Shown: positions 6,173 through 14,301, counted from the first letter of the stretch. The stretch: 16,345 nt of DNA from UBA6772 sp963933205 (GCA_963933205.1 CAWVTK010000031.1:1-16345), one strand, 5' to 3'. The notes: a model not told the origin generated them from the sequence alone. Numbers and translations: made by a program.

Positions 6173-7268
6173 GGAGATGGTTTTCTTTTGTACCTCTATT
6201 TTAGCATTGAAAGCCAATAGTTCTTTTAAGTCAGAAGTTAAAACGACTATATTAAACGGAGTCGATTGGGATAAGTTTGTTGTGTTTAGTACCAATCATT
6301 ACGTTTTGCCAGCACTTTATATTTGCTTAAGAGATGTTGGTTTTTTAAAATTGTTGCCCACCGACTTAGTTGCTTTTATGAAGTATTTAACCTTGCTGAA
6401 CAGTGAGCGAAATAAAAGACTTATATCCGAGGTTTATGAAATAAACACCCTGCTAATTTCCAATAATATCACGCCTATTTTTCTTAAAGGTGCGGCACAT
6501 TTGTGTATTGATTTGTATTCGAATATTGGGCTTAGAATGATTGGAGATATTGATTTGTTAGTAGCTCCTATTGACCTTTTGAGGGCTGCAAAAGTTCTAG
6601 AGAAACAAGGATATCAATCTGTAGAAGAATTTGTTCCTCATCAGTTTGAAAATATGAAGCATTACCCAAGGCTTAGTCATAAAGATAAATTGGTTGCTGT
6701 AGAAATTCATAAATCAGTGGTGAAAAAGAAAAGAGATCGGCAGTTGGATTACCAAAAAATCGATAAAACCAAACAAAAAATAAATGGTGTCTTTGTTCCA
6801 TCTTATGAAAACCTTGTTTTACACAACACTATAAACGCTCAAATGAATGACCTGCAGTACTTAACTGCAAAAATTAATTTAAGACAGCAGTATGATTTGT
6901 TTTTGCTCTCTAAGTTCGTTGATGTTCAAAAGTGTTTCGAAGCCTTCTCTTTCCATCAAAATAAATTAAATGCCTATTTGGTAAAAACTGCGTTTATTTT
7001 TCAAAACGATTCTACCCTTTACCACACTAAAAACTATAGAGCTAGCTTTAGCACCAAACGAATTAGTGCACAACTAAACCATCCAAAAATATTCAAACAC
7101 ATCAATGCATTTGTTTTTGTTGGGGTACAGTTAAACATGTACCTCTGTTTAGTATGGGCTCACTTAGCAAACCGAAAAGACAGACGCTTTGTTCTTAATA
7201 AGATTTTGAGTAACAAGTGGTGGAAAGGATTTTTGGAACGAAAATACAAAGGGATGAAATCTAATTAA
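6159..7268 (+). CDS. Nucleotidyltransferase family protein (NTP_transf_5-like)
   Basis: This 369-residue protein is probably a polymerase-beta-fold nucleotidyltransferase of the uncharacterised family 5. Visible features are ITPIFLKGAAHL (Gly 111), RMIGDIDLLV with the metal-binding pair Asp 130 and Asp 132, and VEIHKSV with a plausible third carboxylate, Glu 182. The N-terminal ~100 residues and C-terminal ~150 residues are helical and lack recognisable motifs. The start (ATGATG at 6159) overlaps the end of the kinase gene by 14 nt, implying translational coupling; ATG at 6162 is equally possible. Partners of this family co-occur with HprK-like/PqqD genes, and it may nucleotidylate or otherwise modify the same target; this is inference. 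Its 3' end overlaps the convergent gene at 7261 by 8 bp. Confidence 0.8.
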   Translation: MMTYKEMVFFCTSILALKANSSFKSEVKTTILNGVDWDKFVVFSTNHYVLPALYICLRDVGFLKLLPTDLVAFMKYLTLLNSERNKRLISEVYEINTLLISNNITPIFLKGAAHLCIDLYSNIGLRMIGDIDLLVAPIDLLRAAKVLEKQGYQSVEEFVPHQFENMKHYPRLSHKDKLVAVEIHKSVVKKKRDRQLDYQKIDKTKQKINGVFVPSYENLVLHNTINAQMNDLQYLTAKINLRQQYDLFLLSKFVDVQKCFEAFSFHQNKLNAYLVKTAFIFQNDSTLYHTKNYRASFSTKRISAQLNHPKIFKHINAFVFVGVQLNMYLCLVWAHLANRKDRRFVLNKILSNKWWKGFLERKYKGMKSN

Positions 7269-8241
7269 CAGAGCAGTAGTGCGAAATAAAAAGCAAAGCA
7301 AATAAGACGAAGCCCATAAAGTTTAGCCAAGTTGACCTAATAGAATAATAGAAATAATTACTTATAATTATGGAAAAGGGAATGGAAAATATAACGATCT
7401 CATTCCATATATAGGACGGGTTAAGATAGCTGTAAGGAATAAACAATACAGTTACCCAAACTATAAAAATGTAAGACTTACGCGCTTTAATACTTTTTCT
7501 ATTCAAGCTGCGAATTAATTCATAAATGGAAATAAGAAATAAGAAACCCAACACCAATAAACTCACCCGAGTATTACTGGTAAATGTAGTTGTTAGCTCA
7601 TCTGCAAATATAAATTTACAGAAGTGATGCAATTCCAGTTGTTGAATGTTAAAATATGTACAAAAACTAATCAGTACAATCCATGGACTAGCGATAGCTA
7701 TTACGCTTAAAACCCAATGCCGCCACTCTACTTGTGAAAATATAGACATCCCAATCCAACACAATGGAATAAACACAAAAAATGGAGGATGCAAAAGCGT
7801 GGCTAAGGATAAGTAAAAAGAAATTTTGAAAATTTGTGAGTATGCGTCTCTAGATAAATAAGTGCTAAAAGTTGTGTGAATTGCAATTAAAATGAAAGAA
7901 ACAGCGACTAAATCGGAACTTAAATTTAACACCCCTGGCCAGAAACTAAGTATTAGTAAGTAAAAAAATGCTGGGTAAAATGAATTTGTTGAGATGATCT
8001 TTTGACCAACGATGATTTTGTTAACATAAAGACACTGCCAGAAAACTAGCGCTGTTGTTAACGTTTTTTCGAGAAGCGTGAATTTATGAATTGGACTTAT
8101 CAAAAAATCAAAAAGGGGACTCCAAGAAAAAGAATCTAGAGGCGTTTGATGAAAAGATACCCCCATCCAAAAGAAAATACAAAGCAAGAGAACACTCAAG
8201 ATGGATACTACTTGAGTACGGCGAAATAAATTTACAATCAT
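7261..8241 (-). CDS. Polytopic inner-membrane protein, DUF6427-like
   Basis: The 326-residue protein starts MIVNLFRRTQVVSIL and has roughly eight or nine hydrophobic segments. These include VLLLCIFFWMGVSF, FFYLLILSFWPGVL, FILIAIHTTF, FFVFIPLCWIGM, VIAIASPWIVLI, LLVLGFLFLISIY and LNFMGFVLFALLF. The start motif NLFRR, the AYSQIFKISFYLSLATLLHPP block and the overall layout fit the flavobacterial family DUF6427, which has no known function and is often found near purD and a DUF6341 gene. I chose ATG at 8241, not the in-frame ATG at 8310, because the extension is not membrane-like and would cross the divergent gene's promoter and start. No catalytic residues are recognised. There is no terminator before the convergent nucleotidyltransferase. 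Confidence 0.75.
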   Translation of the reverse strand: MIVNLFRRTQVVSILSVLLLCIFFWMGVSFHQTPLDSFSWSPLFDFLISPIHKFTLLEKTLTTALVFWQCLYVNKIIVGQKIISTNSFYPAFFYLLILSFWPGVLNLSSDLVAVSFILIAIHTTFSTYLSRDAYSQIFKISFYLSLATLLHPPFFVFIPLCWIGMSIFSQVEWRHWVLSVIAIASPWIVLISFCTYFNIQQLELHHFCKFIFADELTTTFTSNTRVSLLVLGFLFLISIYELIRSLNRKSIKARKSYIFIVWVTVLFIPYSYLNPSYIWNEIVIFSIPFSIIISNYFYYSIRSTWLNFMGFVLFALLFISHYCSVN

Positions 8242-8255
8242 GTGGTAAAAATATG

Positions 8256-8263
8256 TATTTTTG
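8256..8263 (+). promoter_or_regulatory. -7 box inside a symmetric AT element between divergent genes
   Basis: TATTTTTG matches TAnnTTTG, 28 nt before the ATG at 8291. It is embedded in an inverted repeat, AAAAATA-TG-TATTTTT (8247-8262). On the opposite strand the same element gives TATTTTTA, a near match that lies close to the start of the DUF6427-like gene. Confidence 0.45.
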
Positions 8264-8290
8264 TACTCGTTAAGAAAAAAAAGTAAACTT

Positions 8291-8455
8291 ATGGGTGATT
8301 TATTATACACAATCGGAGATTTATTTGAAGCAACTTTTCAGCTGCTCATAAAAGCAGGGAACCTGCCAAATTTTGTATTATCGATTTTAGGAATTAGTAT
8401 TCTTGCGTTTTGTATGAAATTGGTTACTACTGAGAAAAATATTTTAGAGAAATAG
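8291..8455 (+). CDS. 54-residue membrane protein, DUF6341-like
   Basis: The sequence begins MGDLLYTIGDLFEATFQLL and continues GNLPNFVLSILGISILAFCM, a single hydrophobic segment, then a polar KLVTTEKNILEK tail. The amphipathic start (YTIGDLFE.....L) and one membrane span resemble the short flavobacterial family DUF6341, usually encoded beside DUF6427 and purD. It is somewhat shorter than I would expect for that family. The start at 8291 is preferred to 8261, because the -7 box at 8256-8263 would fall on the longer start. A palindromic terminator follows 14 nt after the stop. Function is unknown; a partner role with the divergent membrane protein is plausible from conserved proximity only. Confidence 0.7.
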   Translation: MGDLLYTIGDLFEATFQLLIKAGNLPNFVLSILGISILAFCMKLVTTEKNILEK

Positions 8456-8469
8456 TTTTTTCTTTATAC

Positions 8470-8509
8470 CCAATAAAAAAGGCAGCTCTAGAGCTGCCTT
8501 TTTTATTGG
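8470..8509. terminator. Bidirectional terminator, 40 bp perfect palindrome
   Basis: The 40 bp are perfectly self-complementary around a central CTAG. The GC-rich core is GGCAGCTCTAGAGCTGCC, flanked by A6 on the left and T6 on the right, so a U-tract follows the hairpin on either strand. It separates the convergent genes ending at 8455 (plus) and 8514 (minus). Confidence 0.9.
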
Positions 8510-8513
8510 AATG

Positions 8514-9035
8514 TTACAAAACCCCATCAGATTTTAATTTTTCATAAACTAACTCTGCGCATTTGTTGGCAAAAACAGAAGGGCCTAACGTGCTTTTAGA
8601 GTTTAAGTTTGCCTTCCAAACCTCCCTGTACTTTTCTGTTTCTAATGCAACCACCTCGTAACTTACAGACTGGAGACTGTTGTTGTAGTACCTCAAATCT
8701 GTAGCCCTAAATATAATAACCACGTCCTTTTCATCATCAATGATTGCGTAGTTAATTTTATCCTCGAATGAGTCCTTACTGTTAAGTGTTAAAGAATTAG
8801 AGCTTTGTTCAAGAAACAGAAGTTCTACTTTTTGCGCTTCAGTTTCGAATTTTAGCTCTATTTTCTCTTTTAGCATCTTTGAGAAAGTATAGGCTTTAGA
8901 GTTTTCGTAAGGAATCACAATTAATGGATTAATATAGGGTTTAGGTATTGCTTTTTGATCTACTACAGATTGAATTGAAGCTCCACAACTCCAGAGCAAG
9001 AGGGTGAGGTAAAGAAATACATTAAATTTTTTCAT
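8514..9035 (-). CDS. Lipoprotein of unknown function
   Basis: The 173-residue protein has a type II signal peptide: basic MKKFNVF, a hydrophobic core, and lipobox LLWS-C with the lipidated Cys at residue 17. The residues after the Cys (GASIQS) lack the acidic surface-export signal known in some Bacteroidota, so a periplasm-facing outer-membrane anchor is more likely. The body alternates strands and helices (NPLIVIPYENSKAYTFSKML, DVVIIFRATDLRYY, EVVALETEKYREVWKANLN, FANKCAELVYEKLKSDGVL). This layout resembles small lipoproteins that bind or monitor envelope components, but I recognise no family. It lies downstream of purD's terminator and no exact TAnnTTTG box is seen just upstream, so its expression is unclear. 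Confidence 0.8.
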   Translation of the reverse strand: MKKFNVFLYLTLLLWSCGASIQSVVDQKAIPKPYINPLIVIPYENSKAYTFSKMLKEKIELKFETEAQKVELLFLEQSSNSLTLNSKDSFEDKINYAIIDDEKDVVIIFRATDLRYYNNSLQSVSYEVVALETEKYREVWKANLNSKSTLGPSVFANKCAELVYEKLKSDGVL

Positions 9036-9075
9036 GTTGAAATTTATTAATACGTATATATAAAAATAAATATAT

Positions 9076-9105
9076 AAAAAAAGGAGCTGTACAGCTCCTT
9101 TTTTT
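9076..9105 (-). terminator. Rho-independent terminator after purD
   Basis: The 30 bp are perfectly palindromic: core GGAGCTGTACAGCTCC flanked by A7 and T7. On the minus strand the hairpin is followed by a run of T. It lies 16 nt past the purD stop and should end the lepA-carboxylase-purD transcript. It is symmetric but no plus-strand gene needs it. Confidence 0.88.
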
Positions 9106-9120
9106 TAAAATATTGTTTGG

Positions 9121-10392
9121 CTATAAATCAAAGCCAATGTCCGTACGGTAGTACTTCGCATCGTAGCTTATTTTTTCGGCTCCATCATAAGACTTGTTCA
9201 ACGCTTCTTTCATAGTATCTCCAAATGAGGTTACTGCTAATACACGTCCGCCATTTGTATGTACTTCGTTCCCAGCTATTTTTGTGCCTGCATGAAAAAC
9301 AAGAGATTCTTTTACTCGGTCAACTCCTGTAATTCTTTTTCCTTTCTCATAGCGTTCCGGGTAACCACCAGACACCAGCATTACTGTACTTGCAAAGCGT
9401 GGATCCAATTCCAAAGTTTTCTGGTTTAAACAGCCGTTTCCAACCGCTTGAAATAAGTCTAGTAAATCAGACTTTATACGCGGCAAAACAGCTTCTGTTT
9501 CAGGATCGCCCATTCGAACATTGTATTCGATCACAATCGGCTCATTATTCACATTTATTAAGCCAATAAAAATGAATCCTTTGTAGGGAATACCGTCTTT
9601 TTTCAATCCTTGTACTGTAGGTTTTACTATCCTGTTTTCAATTTTTTGCATGAGTACAGTATCTGCAAAAGGAACTGGAGATATTGCCCCCATACCACCC
9701 GTGTTTAAGCCTACATCGCCTTCGCCAATTCTTTTATAATCTTTAGCGGTAGGAAGAATTTTATAATGCTCGCCATCGGTTAACACAAAAACAGATAATT
9801 CTATACCGTCTAAAAACTCTTCGATGACTACCTTAGCGCTAGCTGCTCCAAATTTAGCTTCGGTAAGCATCTCTTTTAATTCGGCTTTAGCTTCTTTAAT
9901 GGAATCTAAAATCAACACTCCTTTTCCTGCAGCCAAGCCATCTGCTTTTAAAACATACGGTGCTTTGAGTGTTTCTAAAAATGCGTAGCCTTCGGTTAAA
10001 TTTACAGAGGTAAAGGTTTGGTAAGCAGCCGTAGGAATAGCGTGTCTAAATAAAAATTCTTTAGCAAAATCTTTTGATCCTTCTAGTTGGGCTCCGGCTT
10101 TTTGAGGGCCAATAACAGGTATGTGTTTTAAGGCATCATCAGCCAAAAAGAAATCATGAATCCCTTGTACTAAAGGATCTTCGGGCCCAACTACCAGCAT
10201 GCCTATTTCTTTTTCGATGCAGAGCGCTTTTACCGCAGAAAAGTCGTCTACTTTTACCGCAATATTTTCTCCTACAGCAGCAGTTCCTGCATTACCAGGA
10301 GCTATGTATAAGTTGTTTAAAAGCGGGCTTTGTGCTAATTTCCAGGCGAATGTGTGTTCACGTCCTCCAGAACCTAATATAAGTACATTCAT
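9121..10392 (-). CDS. purD: Phosphoribosylamine--glycine ligase (GAR synthetase)
   Basis: The 423 residues match the usual length for the enzyme that joins glycine to 5-phosphoribosylamine with ATP, the second step of de novo purine synthesis, in the cytosol. The N-terminal MNVLILGSGGREH is the classic PurD start. The ATP-grasp region shows KADGLAAGKGV at 149-159, then GLNTGGMGAISP near 228-239, and the metal/ATP-binding EYNVRMGDPETE at 289-300. The C-terminal domain carries GGRVLAVTSFG, as expected. No key residue is missing. The start lies one nucleotide after the stop of the acyl-CoA carboxylase gene, so translation is probably coupled. A strong terminator follows. No other purine gene is nearby. 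Confidence 0.97.
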   Translation of the reverse strand: MNVLILGSGGREHTFAWKLAQSPLLNNLYIAPGNAGTAAVGENIAVKVDDFSAVKALCIEKEIGMLVVGPEDPLVQGIHDFFLADDALKHIPVIGPQKAGAQLEGSKDFAKEFLFRHAIPTAAYQTFTSVNLTEGYAFLETLKAPYVLKADGLAAGKGVLILDSIKEAKAELKEMLTEAKFGAASAKVVIEEFLDGIELSVFVLTDGEHYKILPTAKDYKRIGEGDVGLNTGGMGAISPVPFADTVLMQKIENRIVKPTVQGLKKDGIPYKGFIFIGLINVNNEPIVIEYNVRMGDPETEAVLPRIKSDLLDLFQAVGNGCLNQKTLELDPRFASTVMLVSGGYPERYEKGKRITGVDRVKESLVFHAGTKIAGNEVHTNGGRVLAVTSFGDTMKEALNKSYDGAEKISYDAKYYRTDIGFDL

Positions 10393-10393
10393 T

Positions 10394-11935
10394 TTAAAGT
10401 GGAATATTTCCGTGTTTCTTTTTAGGCAGGCTGTCTACTTTGTTTTCGAGCATTTTAAATGCCCGAATTAACTTCTCGCGTGTTTGAGCTGGTTCAATAA
10501 CCTCGTCTACATAACCTCGAGCGGCAGCGTTGTAAGGATTCGCAAAAAGGTCTGCGTATTCTTTTTCCTTTTCCTTCCATTTAGCGTCTTTATCAGCCGC
10601 TTCCTTAATTTCGTTTTTGAAAATAATTTCTGCGGCACCTTTGGCGCCCATCACTGCAATTTCTGCAGAAGGCCAAGCATAATTCATGTCGGCCCCAATA
10701 TGTTTAGAATTCATAACATCATAGGCACCACCGTATGCTTTTCGTGTAATAACTGTAATTCTTGGCACAGTTGCTTCGGCAAATGCATACAATAATTTAG
10801 CACCATGGGTAATAATTCCTCGCCATTCTTGGTCTGTTCCAGGAAGAAATCCTGGCACATCTTCTAAAACCAATAGTGGGATGTTGAAACAATCGCAAAA
10901 GCGAACAAATCGCGCTGCTTTTGTCGAGGCTTCAATGTTTAATACACCGGCTAAAAATGCAGGTTGATTTGCTACAAGTCCAATAGATTTACCTCCTAAA
11001 CGCGCAAATCCACAAACGATGTTTTCCGCGTAGTTTTTATGAACTTCAAAGAACGAATCTCCATCCACAACACCAGCAATTACTTCCTTAATATCGTAAG
11101 GTTGATTTGGGCTTTTGGGTATAATATTGTTTAAGTGTTCTCTTTTTTCTTCTGATAATGTGTACGGTTTAGATGGTGCTTCTTCTTCACAATTTTGTGG
11201 CATGTAAGAAAGAAGTGTTTTCAATTCGTTAATTAAAGCTACCTCGTTTGCACATGAAAAATGTGCCACTCCCGACTTAGATGAATGCGTAGATGCACCG
11301 CCTAATTCCTCAGAAGTTACTTCTTCGTGTGTTACTGTTTTTACCACGTTAGGGCCAGTTACAAACATATACGAGGTGTCTTCCACCATCATAATAAAAT
11401 CGGTTAGTGCTGGAGAGTAAACTGCTCCACCTGCACAAGGCCCCATTATTGCAGAAAGCTGCGGAATGACTCCTGAAGCTTGTGTGTTTTTGTAGAAAAT
11501 ATCAGCATAACCCCCTAAGGAAACGACCCCTTCTTGAATACGTGCTCCTCCAGAGTCGTTTAAACCAATAATAGGTGCGCCATTTTTTAGAGCCAAGTCC
11601 ATTACTCTGCATATTTTTTGAGCATGAGCTTCGGCAAGAGAGCCGCCCATTACCGTAAAATCTTGAGCAAAAACATAAGCCAATCGACCGTTAATGCTTC
11701 CGTAACCGGTGACTACTCCGTCTCCTAGAAATTTTTGTTTTTCAAGCCCAAAATTACTCGATCTGTGCGTAACAAGCTGCCCAATCTCTTCGAATGAGCC
11801 CTCGTCTAAAAGAAAATGAATACGCTCGCGAGCTGTTAGTTTTCCTTTTTTGTGTTGTGCTTCAATTCTTTTAATACCTCCGCCTTCTTTAGCTTTGGCT
11901 ATTTTAGCATTAAGATCTTCTATTTTATCTTGCAT
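10394..11935 (-). CDS. Acyl-CoA carboxylase, carboxyltransferase (beta) subunit
   Basis: The 513-residue protein belongs to the PccB/MmdA family: it transfers CO2 from biotin to an acyl-CoA, typically propionyl-CoA giving methylmalonyl-CoA. The first oxyanion-hole region reads DSGGARIQEGV (127-137) and GPCAGGAVYSPA (165-176). The second is AYGGAYDVM (400-408), and the end KKKHGNIPL is typical of the family. Substrate choice (propionyl-, acetyl- or methylcrotonyl-CoA) cannot be fixed from sequence alone, though the layout favours propionyl-CoA. The biotin carboxylase and biotin carrier subunits are not in the window. The same chain type occurs in sodium-pumping decarboxylases, but no membrane partner is seen here. 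Start lies 10 nt after the lepA stop. Confidence 0.93.
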   Translation of the reverse strand: MQDKIEDLNAKIAKAKEGGGIKRIEAQHKKGKLTARERIHFLLDEGSFEEIGQLVTHRSSNFGLEKQKFLGDGVVTGYGSINGRLAYVFAQDFTVMGGSLAEAHAQKICRVMDLALKNGAPIIGLNDSGGARIQEGVVSLGGYADIFYKNTQASGVIPQLSAIMGPCAGGAVYSPALTDFIMMVEDTSYMFVTGPNVVKTVTHEEVTSEELGGASTHSSKSGVAHFSCANEVALINELKTLLSYMPQNCEEEAPSKPYTLSEEKREHLNNIIPKSPNQPYDIKEVIAGVVDGDSFFEVHKNYAENIVCGFARLGGKSIGLVANQPAFLAGVLNIEASTKAARFVRFCDCFNIPLLVLEDVPGFLPGTDQEWRGIITHGAKLLYAFAEATVPRITVITRKAYGGAYDVMNSKHIGADMNYAWPSAEIAVMGAKGAAEIIFKNEIKEAADKDAKWKEKEKEYADLFANPYNAAARGYVDEVIEPAQTREKLIRAFKMLENKVDSLPKKKHGNIPL

Positions 11936-11945
11936 AGTGCAATTT

Positions 11946-13739
11946 TTAATCGAGTTTAAGTACCGCCATAAATGCCGATTGAGGAATTTCTACATTCCCA
12001 ACTTGACGCATACGTTTTTTACCTTTCTTTTGTTTTTCCAAAAGCTTTCGCTTACGCGAAATATCACCACCATAACATTTAGCTGTTACATCTTTACGAA
12101 GTGCTTTTACCGTTTCGCGCGATATTATTTTGGCGCCAATAGCTGCTTGTATCGCTATATCAAATTGCTGACGCGGAATTAATTCTCGTAGTTTTACACA
12201 AATCTTTTTGCCAATATTGTGTGCATTATCGCGGTGTATTAATGCCGAAAGTGCATCCACCTGATCGCCGTTTAAAAGAATGTCTAGTTTTACTAAATTC
12301 GACTGTTGGTATCCTATTGGTTGGTAATCAAACGAGGCATATCCTCGAGATATGGTTTTTAATCTATCGTAAAAATCAAATACAATTTCTGCTAAGGGCA
12401 ATTCAAAACTAAGCTCCACTCTGTCTGTAGAGAGGTATACTTGATTGTTTAGCACTCCGCGTTTTTCAATACATAAAGTGATGATGGCCCCAATGTATTC
12501 TGATTTTGTAATAATTTGAGCAGTAATATAGGGTTCTTCTACCTTCTCAATAGTAGAGGGGTCTGGAAGATCGGACGGGTTGTTAACCAAAAGCTTAACT
12601 CCCTTTCTATTGTAGGAGAAGTAAGATACGTTAGGGACGGTAGTAATTACGGTCATATCAAACTCGCGTTCTAAGCGCTCTTGAATAATTTCCATGTGCA
12701 GCATTCCTAAGAAACCACAACGGAAACCAAAACCTAAAGCTGCCGAGGATTCTGGCTCAAATGTTAACGAGGCATCATTTAATTGCAATTTCTCCATCGA
12801 ATTTCGAAGCTCTTCGTATTCTTCTGTGTCCACCGGGTAAATACCCGCAAAAACCATTGGTTTTACATCTTCAAATCCATCAATGGGTTTTTCACAAGGT
12901 CTAACCGTATGGGTTATGGTATCTCCTACCTTAACCTCGTTGGCTACTTTTATTCCAGATATGATGTATCCTACATCACCTGCTTTTATTTCTTTTCGCG
13001 GCTCTTGGTCCAGTTTTAATGCACCAATCTCATCTGCAAAATATTCTTTTTCTGTCGCAAAGAATTTTACTTTATCTCCTTTGCGAAGAGTGCCGCTTAC
13101 AATTTTAAAATAAGCCTCTATTCCTCTAAAGGAATTAAAAACTGAATCGAAAATTAAGGCCTGTAATGGAGCTTCCTCATCTCCTTCAGGGTGAGGTACT
13201 CTAGCTACAATAGCTTCTAAAATTTCTTGTATTCCTACACCTGTTTTTGCAGAGGCTGGGATGATGTCTGCATCGCTGCAGCCAATCAAATCCATAATCT
13301 GATCTTTTACCTCTTCTGGGTTTGCGCTGGGTAAATCAATCTTATTTAGTACCGGAATAATTTCTAAGTTATTCTCTAAGGCTAAGTATAAGTTTGAGAT
13401 TGTTTGTGCCTGAATCCCTTGAGCCGCATCTACAATTAATAGAGCGCCTTCGCAGGCAGCTATAGAACGCGAAACCTCGTATGAAAAATCTACATGCCCT
13501 GGAGTATCAATTAAATTAAGTCTGTAGCTTATTTCATTGTGTACAAATTCCATTTGGATGGCATGACTCTTGATGGTGATGCCACGTTCACGCTCCAAGT
13601 CCATACTGTCCAGTAGTTGGTTCTTAGACTCTCGTTCGGTTACCGTTTGAGTGCGTTCTAATAAGCGATCTGCCAAAGTACTTTTACCATGGTCGATGTG
13701 TGCGATGATGCAGAAGTTGCGTATGTTTTGTTGTTTCAT
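11946..13739 (-). CDS. lepA: Elongation factor 4 (back-translocating GTPase LepA)
   Basis: The 597 residues are the normal length for EF4, a ribosome-associated GTPase that acts on stalled or mistranslocated ribosomes. G-motifs are all present: AHIDHGKS (13-20), RGITIKS (52-58), DTPGH (78-82) and NKID (132-135). Domains II, III and V follow (for example GFGFRCGFLGMLHMEI), and the LepA-specific basic C-terminal domain ends with RKRKLLEKQKKGKKRM and a conserved IPQSAFMAVL. It lacks domain IV of EF-G, consistent with LepA. It heads the minus-strand cluster with the carboxylase gene and purD. The 64 nt upstream region contains TAGTTTTG at 13752-13745, too close to the ATG to be a normal promoter. 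Confidence 0.98.
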   Translation of the reverse strand: MKQQNIRNFCIIAHIDHGKSTLADRLLERTQTVTERESKNQLLDSMDLERERGITIKSHAIQMEFVHNEISYRLNLIDTPGHVDFSYEVSRSIAACEGALLIVDAAQGIQAQTISNLYLALENNLEIIPVLNKIDLPSANPEEVKDQIMDLIGCSDADIIPASAKTGVGIQEILEAIVARVPHPEGDEEAPLQALIFDSVFNSFRGIEAYFKIVSGTLRKGDKVKFFATEKEYFADEIGALKLDQEPRKEIKAGDVGYIISGIKVANEVKVGDTITHTVRPCEKPIDGFEDVKPMVFAGIYPVDTEEYEELRNSMEKLQLNDASLTFEPESSAALGFGFRCGFLGMLHMEIIQERLEREFDMTVITTVPNVSYFSYNRKGVKLLVNNPSDLPDPSTIEKVEEPYITAQIITKSEYIGAIITLCIEKRGVLNNQVYLSTDRVELSFELPLAEIVFDFYDRLKTISRGYASFDYQPIGYQQSNLVKLDILLNGDQVDALSALIHRDNAHNIGKKICVKLRELIPRQQFDIAIQAAIGAKIISRETVKALRKDVTAKCYGGDISRKRKLLEKQKKGKKRMRQVGNVEIPQSAFMAVLKLD

Positions 13740-13775
13740 TATTGCAAAACTAAACTATTTGAAGCAAATACTAAA

Positions 13776-13806
13776 TTGCTGCAGCTGCTAAAAAAAGTTA
13801 TATTTG
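13776..13806 (+). promoter_or_regulatory. Bacteroidota promoter for the exported-protein genes at 13870
   Basis: A -33-type TTG at 13776-13778 and an exact -7 box TATATTTG at 13799-13806 are separated by 20 nt, the expected spacing. The predicted leader to the ATG at 13870 is about 55 nt. The element overlaps the lepA upstream region in the opposite direction. Confidence 0.72.
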
Positions 13807-13869
13807 TGGTTCGTCCAAACAGAAATGTATTTTAATTTTACTACAAACAAGGACACTGTTACTTTGATT

Positions 13870-14295
13870 ATGAAAAAACTAATTTATTTATTTTGCACCT
13901 TGTTCGCAATTCAGCTATCAGCTCAACAAGATGCTACATACGACAGTCGTTTGTTGTTTCGATACGAAGCCGAGTTTTTAAATAATTTACAAACAACAAA
14001 CCCTTCACAACTCAATTACCTTAATTTTTATGTAGCTAATTCCTACTCTTTTTATCAGCACCAAGAAATTCCTGCTGAGAAATTACATCAGTTTCCTGAT
14101 ATTTTAGAACTCATTAGTGCTCCAGACGGCTACGATTTACCATTGGTTATAGACCAGAGTAACTTTAATATTCTCTTGTTCGATGTTGTTTTTAAAGAAA
14201 ATCAAAGTAATGCTTACCGAATTGGAGATACTAATGTTTTGGTTTATCTAAAAAGTAAGAAAGAGATTTATACATTGTTTAACGAAATTAACTAA
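13870..14295 (+). CDS. Small exported protein, function unknown
   Basis: The 141-residue protein has a Sec signal peptide, MKKLIYLFCTLFAIQLSA|QQ. An upstream in-frame ATG at 13804 would overlap the -7 box and spoil the signal peptide, so 13870 is chosen. The mature part reads YDSRLLFRYEAEFLNNLQ, LNYLNFYVANSYSFY, FPDILELI, LPLVIDQSNFNILLFDVVF and TNVLVYLKSKKEIYTLFNEIN. This suggests a mixed alpha/beta periplasmic domain. No catalytic motif or sorting domain is seen. It lies 6 nt upstream of the giant secreted protein's start and likely shares its transcript, so it may help export, process or anchor that protein, although this is only guilt by association. Confidence 0.8.
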   Translation: MKKLIYLFCTLFAIQLSAQQDATYDSRLLFRYEAEFLNNLQTTNPSQLNYLNFYVANSYSFYQHQEIPAEKLHQFPDILELISAPDGYDLPLVIDQSNFNILLFDVVFKENQSNAYRIGDTNVLVYLKSKKEIYTLFNEIN

Positions 14296-14301
14296 CAGGA
14301 A

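Noticed and set aside
8242..8310. N-terminal extension of the DUF6427-like gene (start at 8310)
   Set aside because: It would cover the divergent gene's promoter and start and is not membrane-like; M at 8241 fits the family start.
13745..13752. TAGTTTTG as lepA promoter -7 box
   Set aside because: It lies only 5 nt before the ATG and has no -33 partner, so a normal leader would be impossible; a chance match is likelier.
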